Positions 23,105 to 31,506 of a stretch of DNA of 34,840 nucleotides are shown here, piece by piece. The notes under the pieces were generated by a model. It saw nothing but the letters and a program-made list of their open reading frames with translations. It did no database searches and was not told the origin of the DNA. Location of the stretch: contig JABWCD010000033.1 in the NCBI GenBank assembly GCA_013359265.1, forward strand, positions 80,001 through 114,840, written 5' to 3'. How positions within the stretch are numbered: the first letter of the stretch is position 1; each line of letters starts with the position of its first letter. Position numbers and translations under genes: made by a program. Source of the DNA: Candidatus Hydrogenedentota bacterium. GTDB taxonomy: Bacteria; Hydrogenedentota; Hydrogenedentia; Hydrogenedentales; SLHB01.

Positions 23105-24682
23105 TCAAAGTCCGGGGAGGTAAGCCTTCGCCTCGCGCGTGTAGTACTCGACTGCCGCCGATCGATGGCCCAGATTCGGGGACGGGACATTGGGTTGATC
23201 AATCTGTGCAGCGCCCATATCCATATACGGAGCGGACATCGGCGCCGGCCCCTGCCATGCCTTCACCTTCTCCGACAGGTCGCTCACGATCGCCGCATTA
23301 GCGGACTCAGAATGCACGTCCGTCAATTCCATAGGGTCACGTTCGAGATCGTAGAGCAATTGCTGCTGCGGCTTCGCGGAGAGCAGCAGCTTGTGCGTGC
23401 GCGTCCGCGCCATGACCTGCTCGCCCCGCCCGCTTTCGGCGAATACGATGTCGCGTCCCTTCGTCTCCGCCGCAAGGTCCAATCCCGTCATCCTCTCTCC
23501 CGGCGCGCACCCCGCCTGCCGCACCAGCGTCGGCGCGAGATCGACCAGACTCACCAACCCCGCGAACGTCTCGCCCGCGCGCCTCCCGTTTGGATACTTG
23601 ACGATTAACGGCACACGCGCAAGCGAGTCGTACATGTAATTGCCTTTCAGGATCATGTGGTGATGGCCCATGTACTCGCCGTGATCGCTGACGTACACGA
23701 TTACCGCATCCTCATATAGTCCCTTCTTCTTCAGTACCTCCACCATAGCGCCGACCTGCCGATCGATCTGTTCGATCGTCGCGTAGTAATACGCCATGAT
23801 CCGGCGCAGCCGCGCTTCGCTGAGATCTTTGTACGGCAAGTACCCCGTCTGCAGTGCAAGATCGTGCGCAAAGCATTCCTGCGTCCACCCCGGCAGCAGC
23901 GTCAGCGCCGCCGGATCGTAACCCGCCGCATCTTCCGCGATCGCATCGAACGGGTGGTGCGGCTTGACGAAGCTGGTAACGAGCAAGTTTCCGCCACTCC
24001 CCCACTCGCCGAGAATCTCCAGAGACTTCCGCCCGATCCATTCGGTCGAATGCATTTCCGGCGGCAGATTCGTCGGCAACGCGCCAAAATGTTCCCAATA
24101 CTCCTTTCGCGCGTGCGCGCGGAACTCCCGCCGCTGATCCTCGAGATCGTTGATGTCGATAAGCCCGCGCTGCATCAGTTCGCGGTGATAGTCGTCGTCC
24201 CACCGCCCGTCGCCGTCCTGTTCCGCAAGATACATCCGATCGAAACCCACGTCGAGATAGGTCGGCGTGAAGTGCATTTTGCCCACGGCAACCGTGCGAT
24301 ACCCCGCGTCGCGGAGAATCCGCGGATACGTGTCGATGCCCGCGCGCAACGTGCACCGGTTGCTGCTACCGCCGTGGTCGTGAACGTACATCCCCGAGAA
24401 CATGCTGTACCGCGACGGCGTGCACACGGGATAGCAGCAAAACGCGTTCTCGTACCGCACCCCATCCGCCGCGAGCGCGTCGATGTTCGGCGTCCGCACC
24501 TCCCGGTTCCCGTACGCACCGATACAATCCGCACGATGCTGATCGACGATAACGACGAGGACGTTTGGCTTGCCGGACCTGGCGCCCTTCTCCGGTTCCC
24601 GCGACACGCTCGGCGTCGCGCAACCACTCAGTCCCGTCGCCGCGGCCACCCCGGCTACCGCAAGAAAATTTCGGCGTTGCAT
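23105..24682 (-). CDS. Tat-exported sulfatase lipoprotein
   Basis: The 525-residue enzyme is an alkaline-phosphatase-superfamily sulfatase that hydrolyses sulfate esters. The catalytic motif is C87-T-P-S-R91, where Cys is converted to formylglycine. Metal-site segments are VIVDQHRAD (45-52) and YVSDHGEYMGHHHM further on; MHFTP and VKPHHPF also fit. The N-terminus MQRRNFLAVAGVAAATGLSGC combines a twin-arginine motif with a lipobox ending at C21, indicating Tat export and lipid anchoring. The ATG at 24682 has AGGAG eight bases upstream; the frame's extension to 24925 is rejected because it would bury the Tat signal and run into the divergent gene. No formylglycine-generating enzyme is encoded nearby. 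A substrate such as a sulfated polysaccharide is inference. Confidence 0.92.
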   Translation of the reverse strand: MQRRNFLAVAGVAAATGLSGCATPSVSREPEKGARSGKPNVLVVIVDQHRADCIGAYGNREVRTPNIDALAADGVRYENAFCCYPVCTPSRYSMFSGMYVHDHGGSSNRCTLRAGIDTYPRILRDAGYRTVAVGKMHFTPTYLDVGFDRMYLAEQDGDGRWDDDYHRELMQRGLIDINDLEDQRREFRAHARKEYWEHFGALPTNLPPEMHSTEWIGRKSLEILGEWGSGGNLLVTSFVKPHHPFDAIAEDAAGYDPAALTLLPGWTQECFAHDLALQTGYLPYKDLSEARLRRIMAYYYATIEQIDRQVGAMVEVLKKKGLYEDAVIVYVSDHGEYMGHHHMILKGNYMYDSLARVPLIVKYPNGRRAGETFAGLVSLVDLAPTLVRQAGCAPGERMTGLDLAAETKGRDIVFAESGRGEQVMARTRTHKLLLSAKPQQQLLYDLERDPMELTDVHSESANAAIVSDLSEKVKAWQGPAPMSAPYMDMGAAQIDQPNVPSPNLGHRSAAVEYYTREAKAYLPGL

Positions 24683-24768
24683 GGAACTGGCTCCTGTAGT
24701 GTCTCCAGGAATTGATGCGTCACAATAACAGATTCTACGCCGACGATTCTTGGGGTATGATACGCGCC

Positions 24769-26919
24769 ATGAATACACCAAACTCCGTGCGTTTACGCTA
24801 CTTACTCGTGACAATTTTGTTGGGAGTCGGTGCATCGATTCTTGCGCATCCCTGCGGGCCATACTTCCCCAGAGCGTACTTTGCGTTCGGTAACGAACTT
24901 CAAGTGCTGCGCATGCCCGAAGCATCGTTTGTGACGGAGGTGTGGCATCGCCTCGGAGCTTCTACGAAGAATCAAAAGCCATGGGCAGATGCCGGAATAA
25001 TGTGGGAAACATCGCTTGATGCAGATGCCGCGAGCCTTAGCGCCGCGCTTGCCGAATCCGGCATGCCAGAGGCCGACGTTAGACAAACGATCGTGAACTA
25101 CCGCGCCGTGCGCGTGGCAATGGCGCCCACGCCCGAACAACTGGTGACAAACCAGCCCGCGGTTCCCGTAAATGCCCAGTCGCTCGACGAGGTAACCGCA
25201 AAGATTCCCCGCGAGTTTGCGCTCTACGCTCAAGGTGCTGCTCTCTATCACACGCATGATTGGGATGGCGCAGTATCGAAATGGAAATCCTTACTTGCGC
25301 TGCCGGAAAGCGAACGAAGGCATCGTTCTGTCTGGGCTGCTTACATGATTGCCCGCGCGACAACCGACACAAATGAAGCCGCAGCGCACTATGACATGAC
25401 TCGGGATCTGGCAAAGGCTGGGTTCGACGATCCGCTTAATCTCGCGGGCGAAAGTATTGGATGGCAGGCGAAAATGGATTTGAACAACGGCAATATCGTT
25501 GCGGCCATACATGGCTACGCACAACCGTTCTTGAATCCAGACTCTCCGGCAATGCCCGATTACATCTCGCTTGGCGTTGCGTGCGCGATTGCACTTGAGA
25601 CGACCGCCGTATTGCCCGAAGCGGTTCAAGATGATGTTTGCCGTATCGCGATATCTACGTACGTCGTCTCCCACCCGGACTCGCGGAACCTCGCAAAGAA
25701 ATGGCTCGAAGCCGTATCTCGCGCGGGACTTAAAGGCGAGATGGCGCACGCCGACTTACTGGCCTTTACGGCATATCAACTGGGCGATTTTGAAACGGCA
25801 AGCAGGTGGATCGAAACCATTGTGTCGCCCACGCCGTACAGCAAATGGGTACAATCCAAACTACTGCTGCGGCAGGGGCAAATCGACGATGCGGTGGCGC
25901 TGCTGCGAGAGCTTGTAGGATCTGAGTCAGAGTATCTTGATCGAGTTTTGTACGATGAGTCGGGGCTAGACGGTCCCCAAACGGGGCCACGCGACCATGT
26001 TTCTGGCGAACTTGGGGTGCTTCTGCTCGGGCAAAAGGAGTATGTGGAGGCACTCGATCTATTTGTGCACAACGGTCACCATCTCGATGCCGCGTATGTC
26101 GCGGAACGCGTGCTAACTACCGAAGAGTTGCGTAGCTACGTTGACGCGCGTAAAGACGACAATGCCGTAAATGGACCCGTAGCCCGCAACTCGCACGCGT
26201 TCGGATACTCATGCAGTTTGAAGGATCTATTGGGCCGCCGTCTTGCGCGTGAAGGGCGCTGGGAAGAGGCGTTTCGATACTTGCCACCTGGCCCCAAGGA
26301 AGACGCGGAACGATTGAGCGCAGCGATTCGCGATGGCCGCCCCGACGAAGGCCCAGCTACTACGCAGTCAGCGTGGGGGTGGTTCATCGGAGTCCAGCCC
26401 AGAACCGTCGTAGATCGCGTGCGCGCGAAGCGCTTGTCGGAAGCGGCTTCGGTAGTAAGGACGTCCGGCATGGAGATTCTCGGGACACAGGTTGAACCGG
26501 ATTGGTACGCATTTGAAGGAAACTTTGAGCTTCCCGGCGCGGGGCCCCACCGAATTGCCGGTAATCTCAATGAATCGTATGTATCCAGTATTGCGCAAAT
26601 TTCGCCGCAACTGATCAATGTATTGGTAGCATCCGAAGATGAGAGAGACAGGTATCGACTTAACGCCCCACAACCCAACCACCGCTTCCACTACCGATAC
26701 ACCGCCGCGGAACTCATGTGGCAATCCGCGCTCAACCTCCCGGACAACGACATCGAAACCATGCGCGCGCTCTACACCGGCGGCAAGTATCTGCTCTCCA
26801 TGGACGACTACCGCGCCGCCAACAAGTTCTACCGATCCCTCGTGTGGCGCAATCTCAACATGCCCTACGCACAACTCGCGGATAGAACGCGGTGGTTTCC
26901 TGAGAAGCCGCCCGAGTAG
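24769..26919 (+). CDS. Large secreted protein of unknown function with TPR-like helices
   Basis: I recognise no named family. The 716-residue protein starts with a signal peptide (MNTPNSVRLRYLLVTILLGVGASILA) followed by HPCGPYFPRAYF. Several segments look like TPR or similar helical repeats, for example YAQGAALYHTHDWDGAVSKWKSL, LLLRQGQIDDAVALLREL and LGQKEYVEALDLFVHNGHHLDAAYVAERVL. That would suggest a periplasmic scaffold. The ATG at 24769 gives a normal signal peptide; earlier starts at 24712, 24715 and 24757 put a charged extension before it. A TATGAT at 24756-24761 would start transcription almost at this ATG. From about 26640 to the end, codon choice becomes more C-rich than in the first part. 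The gene is divergent from the sulfatase; no functional link is proven. Confidence 0.75.
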   Translation: MNTPNSVRLRYLLVTILLGVGASILAHPCGPYFPRAYFAFGNELQVLRMPEASFVTEVWHRLGASTKNQKPWADAGIMWETSLDADAASLSAALAESGMPEADVRQTIVNYRAVRVAMAPTPEQLVTNQPAVPVNAQSLDEVTAKIPREFALYAQGAALYHTHDWDGAVSKWKSLLALPESERRHRSVWAAYMIARATTDTNEAAAHYDMTRDLAKAGFDDPLNLAGESIGWQAKMDLNNGNIVAAIHGYAQPFLNPDSPAMPDYISLGVACAIALETTAVLPEAVQDDVCRIAISTYVVSHPDSRNLAKKWLEAVSRAGLKGEMAHADLLAFTAYQLGDFETASRWIETIVSPTPYSKWVQSKLLLRQGQIDDAVALLRELVGSESEYLDRVLYDESGLDGPQTGPRDHVSGELGVLLLGQKEYVEALDLFVHNGHHLDAAYVAERVLTTEELRSYVDARKDDNAVNGPVARNSHAFGYSCSLKDLLGRRLAREGRWEEAFRYLPPGPKEDAERLSAAIRDGRPDEGPATTQSAWGWFIGVQPRTVVDRVRAKRLSEAASVVRTSGMEILGTQVEPDWYAFEGNFELPGAGPHRIAGNLNESYVSSIAQISPQLINVLVASEDERDRYRLNAPQPNHRFHYRYTAAELMWQSALNLPDNDIETMRALYTGGKYLLSMDDYRAANKFYRSLVWRNLNMPYAQLADRTRWFPEKPPE

Positions 26920-26961
26920 CGGGTTTCGAAAACCTACGATCCATCGTCACACGCGTCATCC

Positions 26962-27006
26962 GATAGACCCGACAGACCCGGTATACCCGATAGACCCGAT
27001 AGACCC
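26962..27006. repeat. Tandem array of a 9-base unit
   Basis: Five units in phase: GATAGACCC, GACAGACCC, GGTATACCC, GATAGACCC, GATAGACCC. On the complementary strand four of five present a GGTC core every nine bases, as in the array at 31306-31350. It lies between the secreted unknown and comM. Confidence 0.8.
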
Positions 27007-27143
27007 GACCAACAAGAATTTCACAGCAGCGGCCATTGTGTTCCCTACACCCGATTCCCGCTTCCTCACACGTGCAAACCCCACCACACTTCCATTACCA
27101 TGCCGCAGGTGTCGTTGTGTAACGGTAAGGGGACTCTTCGTCA

Positions 27144-28679
27144 ATGTTGGCGCGGGTACAGTCGTGCGCGGTTTTGGGTGTCGATGCGTATCCCCTCGCT
27201 GTCGAAGTCGACACGCGCCCCGGCGAAAACAAAATGTTCATGGTCGGCCTGCCCGACCTCGCCGTCAAGGAAAGCCGCGAACGCGTCGGATCGGCGATTA
27301 CCAATTCCGGGTTCCGCTATCCGCGCGGCGTCATCGTGGTAAGCCTCGCCCCCGCCGACATCCGTAAGGAAGGCAGCGCGTTCGACCTTCCCATCGCGAT
27401 GGGATTGCTCGCCGCGGACCATCAACTCACCGGCGCGCGCCTGCGCGAATACGCGCTCGCGGGCGAACTCGCGCTCGACGGCACGCTGCGCCCCGTCGAA
27501 GGCGCTCTCTCGATGACCATCTCCGCGCGCGATCAAGGCCTCAAGGGCATCGTCCTCCCGCCGCAGAACGCGGAGGAAGCGGGCGTCGTTCCCGGCGTTG
27601 ACGTCATCCCCGCGAACAACCTCAGCGAGGCCTGCGGGTTCATCGCCGGCAAGATCGAGATCATGCCTTACCGCACCGATATCGAAGCGGTAATGGAACA
27701 GAGCCGCCGCAGCGTTCCCGACCTTACCGACGTGAAAGGCCAGGCGGCGGTGAAGCGCGCGTTGACCATCGCCGCTGCGGGCGGACACAACCTGCTCATG
27801 ATCGGCCCGCCGGGCACGGGCAAGACGATGCTCGCATCGCGCCTGCCGGGCATCCTTCCGACCATGACTTTCGAGGAAGCGCTCGAAACGACGCGCATCT
27901 ACAGCGTCGCGAACGGCGTAAAAGAAAAAGGCCAACTGATCCTGCAGCGGCCGTTCCGTTCGCCGCACCACACGTCAACGACGATCTCGATCAGCGGCGG
28001 CGGCGCCGGCGCCGCGCCGGTACCCGGCGAAGTCAGTCTCGCGCATCACGGCGTGCTGTTTCTCGACGAATTGCCCGAGTTCAACCGCAGCGCGCTCGAA
28101 GTATTGCGCCAACCGCTCGAGGAAGGCCTCGTCCACATCCGCCGCGCACAATACGCCGTCACGTTTCCCAGCCGCTTCATGCTCGTCGTCGCGATGAACC
28201 CCTGTCCCTGCGGTTGCCGCAGCGATCCCCGCAAGCAATGCCGCTGTTCGCAAGGCGAAATTCAACGCTACATGGCGCGTCTGTCCGGCCCGCTGCTTGA
28301 CCGCATCGATCTCCACGCGGAAGTCCCCGCGCTCAGCTACGAAGAACTGAGCGACACCCGCCCAACCGGCCCCACGACAGCCGAAGTGCGCGATACGGTG
28401 CAAGCCGCGCGCGACCGCCAACGCGCGCGATACGGAAAGGCCTACACCTGCAACGCGCATCTCGATCCCAAAGCCGTACGCGAGTACTGCGTCCCCTCCG
28501 AAGGCGGAGGCAAGCTGCTCGAACGCGCGATAAACCAACTCGGTTTCAGCGCCCGCGCCTACGATAAAGTACTTCGCGTCGCGCGCACTCTCGCCGATCT
28601 CGAAGGCCTCGAACGGATTTCCGACAACAACATCACCGAAGCAATTCAGTACCGGACCCTGGACAGACAGGTCCTTTGA
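27144..28679 (+). CDS. comM: YifB/ComM-family magnesium-chelatase-like AAA ATPase
   Basis: The 511-residue protein has the three-part ComM layout. An N-terminal S5-like domain opens ARVQSCAVLGVDAYPLAVEVD and includes VGLPDLAVKESRERV. A central AAA+ ATPase has Walker A GPPGTGKT (221-228), Walker B VLFLDEL (304-310) and the H-rich FRSPHHTSTTIS before it. A cysteine cluster follows at PCPCGC (353-358) and CRC (366-368), with a C-terminal helical lid. ComM helicases drive branch migration during natural transformation. Length is normal. AAGGGGA lies about ten bases upstream of the ATG. It ends about 100 bases from a convergent SDR gene. Competence in this organism is not shown, since YifB relatives occur in many non-competent bacteria. 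Confidence 0.95.
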   Translation: MLARVQSCAVLGVDAYPLAVEVDTRPGENKMFMVGLPDLAVKESRERVGSAITNSGFRYPRGVIVVSLAPADIRKEGSAFDLPIAMGLLAADHQLTGARLREYALAGELALDGTLRPVEGALSMTISARDQGLKGIVLPPQNAEEAGVVPGVDVIPANNLSEACGFIAGKIEIMPYRTDIEAVMEQSRRSVPDLTDVKGQAAVKRALTIAAAGGHNLLMIGPPGTGKTMLASRLPGILPTMTFEEALETTRIYSVANGVKEKGQLILQRPFRSPHHTSTTISISGGGAGAAPVPGEVSLAHHGVLFLDELPEFNRSALEVLRQPLEEGLVHIRRAQYAVTFPSRFMLVVAMNPCPCGCRSDPRKQCRCSQGEIQRYMARLSGPLLDRIDLHAEVPALSYEELSDTRPTGPTTAEVRDTVQAARDRQRARYGKAYTCNAHLDPKAVREYCVPSEGGGKLLERAINQLGFSARAYDKVLRVARTLADLEGLERISDNNITEAIQYRTLDRQVL

Positions 28680-28690
28680 TATCCCCCGCC

Positions 28691-28728
28691 GTCGCTCGTG
28701 CTCATGTTCGTAATCGAATACTCGAATT
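28691..28728. repeat. Dispersed TCGTNN repeat, copy D
   Basis: GCTCGTGCTCATGTTCGTAA runs into TCGAATACTCGAATT. It sits in the gap between the convergent comM and SDR genes, 12 bases after the comM stop. Confidence 0.6.
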
Positions 28729-28781
28729 GCCTTTACACCATCTACGCTTCGTTCACACTGTGCATTCGTCGCTTATGAATC

Positions 28782-29615
28782 TTATAGCAAAGCGCTGTAT
28801 CCATCTCTGAACGAGGCAAAAACGGGCTTCCAGCCTGAGTTAATCAGGCGCGCGTTCCTGCACCGCTTATTTCCGCGCAGCGATCGTGCCGACGACGTGC
28901 TCGTGTCAACCGGTGGTTTCGCCGCACCGAGTTGTTCCGCCACCCACGCCAGCAGCTCCCGTCGGTCCACCGGTTCGTTGTCTACTCCCAGGTACAGCGG
29001 CGCGGGATTCTTGATCATGAGCACGTGCCGCAGAATCCCCGCACAGTCGTCGCGATGGATCAGATTGATGAAACTCGGCCCCGCCGGAATCGTCGCCGTC
29101 CCGGCGCGCACGGAATCAATAAGACGCGTTCGCCCGGGACCATAAATCCCGCCGAGCCGCACCACCGTCGCGGGAAACGGCCCCGCGTGAACAAGCCGCT
29201 CACCTTCCAGCAGCGTCGCGCCGGAGAAGTGGGTCTGCTCTGCGGGCGAATCTTCGTCCACCCATTCGCCGTTGTCCTGCGCGTATACGCCGGTGCTCGA
29301 AACGAATACGAACCGCTTAAGCTGAGCGGAGGTCGCCTTGAGCGCGCTCAGTAAATTACGCGGGCCGTCCACGTACGCCGCGCGGTAGCGCGCCTCGTCG
29401 TACCCACCGGCAGACACGGCGTACACGGCCGCATCGAGGCCGGACGGCAACATCGACAGGGTTTCCGGTTTCAAAACGTCCGCCTGTACCGACTCCGCGC
29501 CTTTCGGCAGGAGCACGCCGCCGCGCCGAAGCGCCCAGACATGGTGGCCGTCTCTAACAAGCAATCCGGCGAGGGCCGTGCCGACGTAGCCGCAACCTGC
29601 GATGAGAATGCGCAA
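28782..29615 (-). CDS. NAD(P)-dependent SDR-family protein, YeeZ-like
   Basis: The 277-residue protein is an atypical extended short-chain dehydrogenase. The Rossmann loop is at the N-terminus, RILIAGCGYVGTALAGLL. FVFVSSTGVYAQDNGEWVDEDSP and VVRLGGIYGPGR follow, as in YeeZ/YbjS-like nucleotide-binding proteins; the canonical YxxxK is not evident, so catalysis is uncertain. I chose the TTG at 29615 because AAAGGAG (29621-29627) lies five bases upstream and the protein then begins at the family's usual place. The alternative ATG at 29630 adds five residues and has no good binding site. It is divergent from the purine permease and convergent with comM. Confidence 0.83.
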   Translation of the reverse strand: MRILIAGCGYVGTALAGLLVRDGHHVWALRRGGVLLPKGAESVQADVLKPETLSMLPSGLDAAVYAVSAGGYDEARYRAAYVDGPRNLLSALKATSAQLKRFVFVSSTGVYAQDNGEWVDEDSPAEQTHFSGATLLEGERLVHAGPFPATVVRLGGIYGPGRTRLIDSVRAGTATIPAGPSFINLIHRDDCAGILRHVLMIKNPAPLYLGVDNEPVDRRELLAWVAEQLGAAKPPVDTSTSSARSLRGNKRCRNARLINSGWKPVFASFRDGYSALL

Positions 29616-29620
29616 TTCCA

Positions 29621-29627
29621 CTCCTTT
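29621..29627 (-). promoter_or_regulatory. Ribosome binding site indicating a TTG start for the SDR gene
   Basis: AAAGGAG on the minus strand is five bases from TTG at 29615. It lies inside the codons that follow the alternative ATG at 29630. Confidence 0.5.
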
Positions 29628-29648
29628 CATCGTACATCTTCGCCGTTT

Positions 29649-29683
29649 CGCGATTCGTAATCGTAATCGAGAATTGGTTCTCG
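29649..29683. repeat. Dispersed TCGTNN repeat, copy E
   Basis: TTCGTAATCGTAATCGA, then a spacer and GGTTCTCGG. It faces copy F, which is inverted, across about 35 bases between two divergent genes. Confidence 0.65.
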
Positions 29684-29717
29684 GGTATACAAGCAAATAT
29701 GCAAGTCACCGCCGAAA

Positions 29718-29758
29718 GTTCGATTACGAATACGAAGGACGACTACGATTACGAGAAG
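29718..29758. repeat. Dispersed TCGTNN repeat, copy F, inverted
   Basis: On the minus strand CTCGTAATCGTAGTCGTCC runs on to TTCGTATTCGTAATCGAAC. With copy E it forms a large inverted pair, upstream of the purine permease gene. Confidence 0.65.
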
Positions 29759-29804
29759 GTACCGCCGCGTTTGTGTAAAATTCATGCGTGGCGGAGGGGG
29801 GGTC

Positions 29805-31169
29805 ATGCGCCTGCTCGAATCATACTTTCAAATCCAAAGTAGCGGCTCCACAGTCCGACGCGAAATCCTCGGCGGCCTGACCACTTTCGCGACGATGAGC
29901 TACATCGTCTTCGTGCAGCCCACCGTCCTTAGCGCTGTGGGAATGCCCTTTGGTTCCGTGCTCATCGCGACGTGCCTCTCTTCCGCCGTTGCGTGCGTTC
30001 TCATGGGCCTGCTGGCGCGCTACCCCATCGCACTCGCCCCCGGCATGGGCGAAAACTTCTTCTTCGCGTTCACCGTGTGCTCGACGTTCGCCGGCGGCAT
30101 GGGCTTCTCCTGGCAGGCCGGCCTCATGATCGTGCTCATCTCGGGATTCCTGTTCGTTCTACTCTCTGCGTTCGGAGTGCGCGAACAAGTCCTGCGCGTA
30201 CTGCCCGAGTGCCTGAAGAACACCATCGGCCCCGCAATCGGTTTCTTTATCACGTTTGTCGGCATGCAATGGGGCGGCATCGTCCAGCCGAATCCGGCAA
30301 CAATGGTCAGCCTCGGCAATCTCACCTCCGGTCCCGCGCTGCTCACCATCGGTGGCGTGTTCTTGATCGCCGCCCTTATGGCCCGCGGCATTCGCGGCGG
30401 AATTCTCATCGGCATCGTCGTGACGTGCATGATCGGCGTAGCCACCAACGTGATGCCAAGCAACACCTCCGGCGCACACTATTCATTCGACACCTTTTTC
30501 AATCTCGATGCGTCCGAACTGGTCGCGCGGTGGGATGCCGCGCTCATCGCCATTCTGCTGTTATTCTTCATGGACCTGTTCGACACCGTGGGCACACTCG
30601 TCGGCGTCGGCAAACAAGCTGGCTTCGTTAAAGACGACGGCTCGATGCCGCGAGCAGGCCATGCATTCCTATCCGACGCCATCGCCACGTGCGTGGGCGC
30701 TTTGTTCGGCACGTCCACCGTCACGAGCTACATCGAAAGCGCAACCGGCGTGGCCGCCGGCGCGCGCACCGGCCTTGCCGCCATCGTAACCGGACTCTGT
30801 TTCATTGCCGCAATCGCGTTCGCGCCAATTATCCATATCGTCGGCACCGACATCGGCCCCGCGTTTTACGGCGTCGAGGCCACCGCGCCCCACGTCGCAA
30901 TGTACCCCGGCGTGGCGCCCGCGCTGATTGTGGTCGGCCTGCTCATGATGTCCCCCCTGCGCCATGTGAAGTGGGACGACATCACCGAAGCGCTCCCCGC
31001 ATTTCTCACCGTCGCGCTCATGGTTTTCGGCTTCGCGATCCACGAAGGCGTCTCCGCCGGCTGCGTCTCCTACGCCATCGTGAAATCCATCGCCGGCCGT
31101 TACAGGGAAGTTCATCCGATCATGTACGCAATCGCCCTCGCCCTCATCGCGCGCTACGCGTTCGCCTGA
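29805..31169 (+). CDS. NCS2-family purine permease, AzgA type
   Basis: The 454-residue inner-membrane transporter belongs to the AzgA/PbuG branch of nucleobase permeases, which import adenine, guanine or hypoxanthine with protons. The diagnostic N-terminal run LGGLTTFATMSYIVFVQP, then ARYPIALAPGMGENFFFAF, LFFMDLFDTVGTLVGV and the near-C-terminal GTSTVTSYIESATGVAAGARTG are all present, with about 12 to 14 hydrophobic helices. The ATG at 29805 was chosen because GGAGG (29793-29797) lies seven bases upstream; an ATG at 29784 would precede the site. TAAAAT at 29776-29781 could be a -10 element but no good -35 is seen. Substrate preference between purines cannot be read. Confidence 0.92.
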   Translation: MRLLESYFQIQSSGSTVRREILGGLTTFATMSYIVFVQPTVLSAVGMPFGSVLIATCLSSAVACVLMGLLARYPIALAPGMGENFFFAFTVCSTFAGGMGFSWQAGLMIVLISGFLFVLLSAFGVREQVLRVLPECLKNTIGPAIGFFITFVGMQWGGIVQPNPATMVSLGNLTSGPALLTIGGVFLIAALMARGIRGGILIGIVVTCMIGVATNVMPSNTSGAHYSFDTFFNLDASELVARWDAALIAILLLFFMDLFDTVGTLVGVGKQAGFVKDDGSMPRAGHAFLSDAIATCVGALFGTSTVTSYIESATGVAAGARTGLAAIVTGLCFIAAIAFAPIIHIVGTDIGPAFYGVEATAPHVAMYPGVAPALIVVGLLMMSPLRHVKWDDITEALPAFLTVALMVFGFAIHEGVSAGCVSYAIVKSIAGRYREVHPIMYAIALALIARYAFA

Positions 31170-31305
31170 TTGCAGCGTTGCACACCGCTCATTCGTGCCC
31201 GCGCCATCTCGAAAATCGGTGCGTCGCTCTATCGCATTCGTGCTGGTTATCGTCCTCGTAACCGAACTCTGTGCTCGTACCTCTCTTTAATTGGTTGATC
31301 ACGCT

Positions 31306-31350
31306 CTTGGTCGCTTAGGTCCTTTCGGTCCCTTTGGTCCCTTAGGTCCT
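31306..31350. repeat. Second tandem array of a 9-base unit
   Basis: GGTC recurs at 31309, 31318, 31327, 31336 and 31345, exactly nine bases apart, in units such as TTAGGTCCT, TTCGGTCCC and TTTGGTCCC. The first unit is partial. Confidence 0.75.
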
Positions 31351-31419
31351 TTTCCATTACTCCCATTCCTCCACCCGCACTCTGCGAACAATGCGCATAC
31401 CGCGAAAGTAGCTTTCGTA

Positions 31420-31448
31420 TTGCCAATTCAACAATCTTGCGCTACTGT
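31420..31448 (+). promoter_or_regulatory. Promoter candidate for the propeller/cytochrome gene
   Basis: TTGCCA (31420-31425, five of six consensus) and TACTGT (31443-31448, three of six) are 17 bases apart. The weak -10 keeps confidence low. Confidence 0.3.
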
Positions 31449-31494
31449 AGTGCCCCTTGGGTGAGGGGTGACAAATCAGTCCGGGTGCCGGTGT

Positions 31495-31499
31495 GGGAG
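31495..31499 (+). promoter_or_regulatory. Ribosome binding site supporting a GTG start
   Basis: GGGAG is seven bases from GTG at 31507, which begins a clean signal peptide. A GTG at 31468 would place 13 extra residues including two Cys before it. Confidence 0.5.
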
Positions 31500-31506
31500 T
31501 CGTATC

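Larger units (their letters stand above)
31170..31506. other. Intergenic region upstream of the propeller/cytochrome gene
   Basis: About 335 bases without a gene. It holds a degenerate TCGTNN-like stretch (about 31236-31280), the nine-base tandem array (31306-31350), a small inverted repeat CGAAAG-TAG-CTTTCG near 31402-31418, and a plus-strand promoter candidate at 31420-31448. No clear terminator for the purine permease gene is visible. Confidence 0.55.

Noticed and set aside
24683-24925. N-terminal extension of the sulfatase
   Set aside because: It would place about 80 residues before a perfect Tat signal with lipobox and overlap the divergent gene; the ATG at 24682 has a good ribosome binding site.
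26962-27006. CRISPR array
   Set aside because: The units are nine bases in direct tandem without spacers, so they are a minisatellite and not a CRISPR. The same applies to 31306-31350 and 12581-12612.
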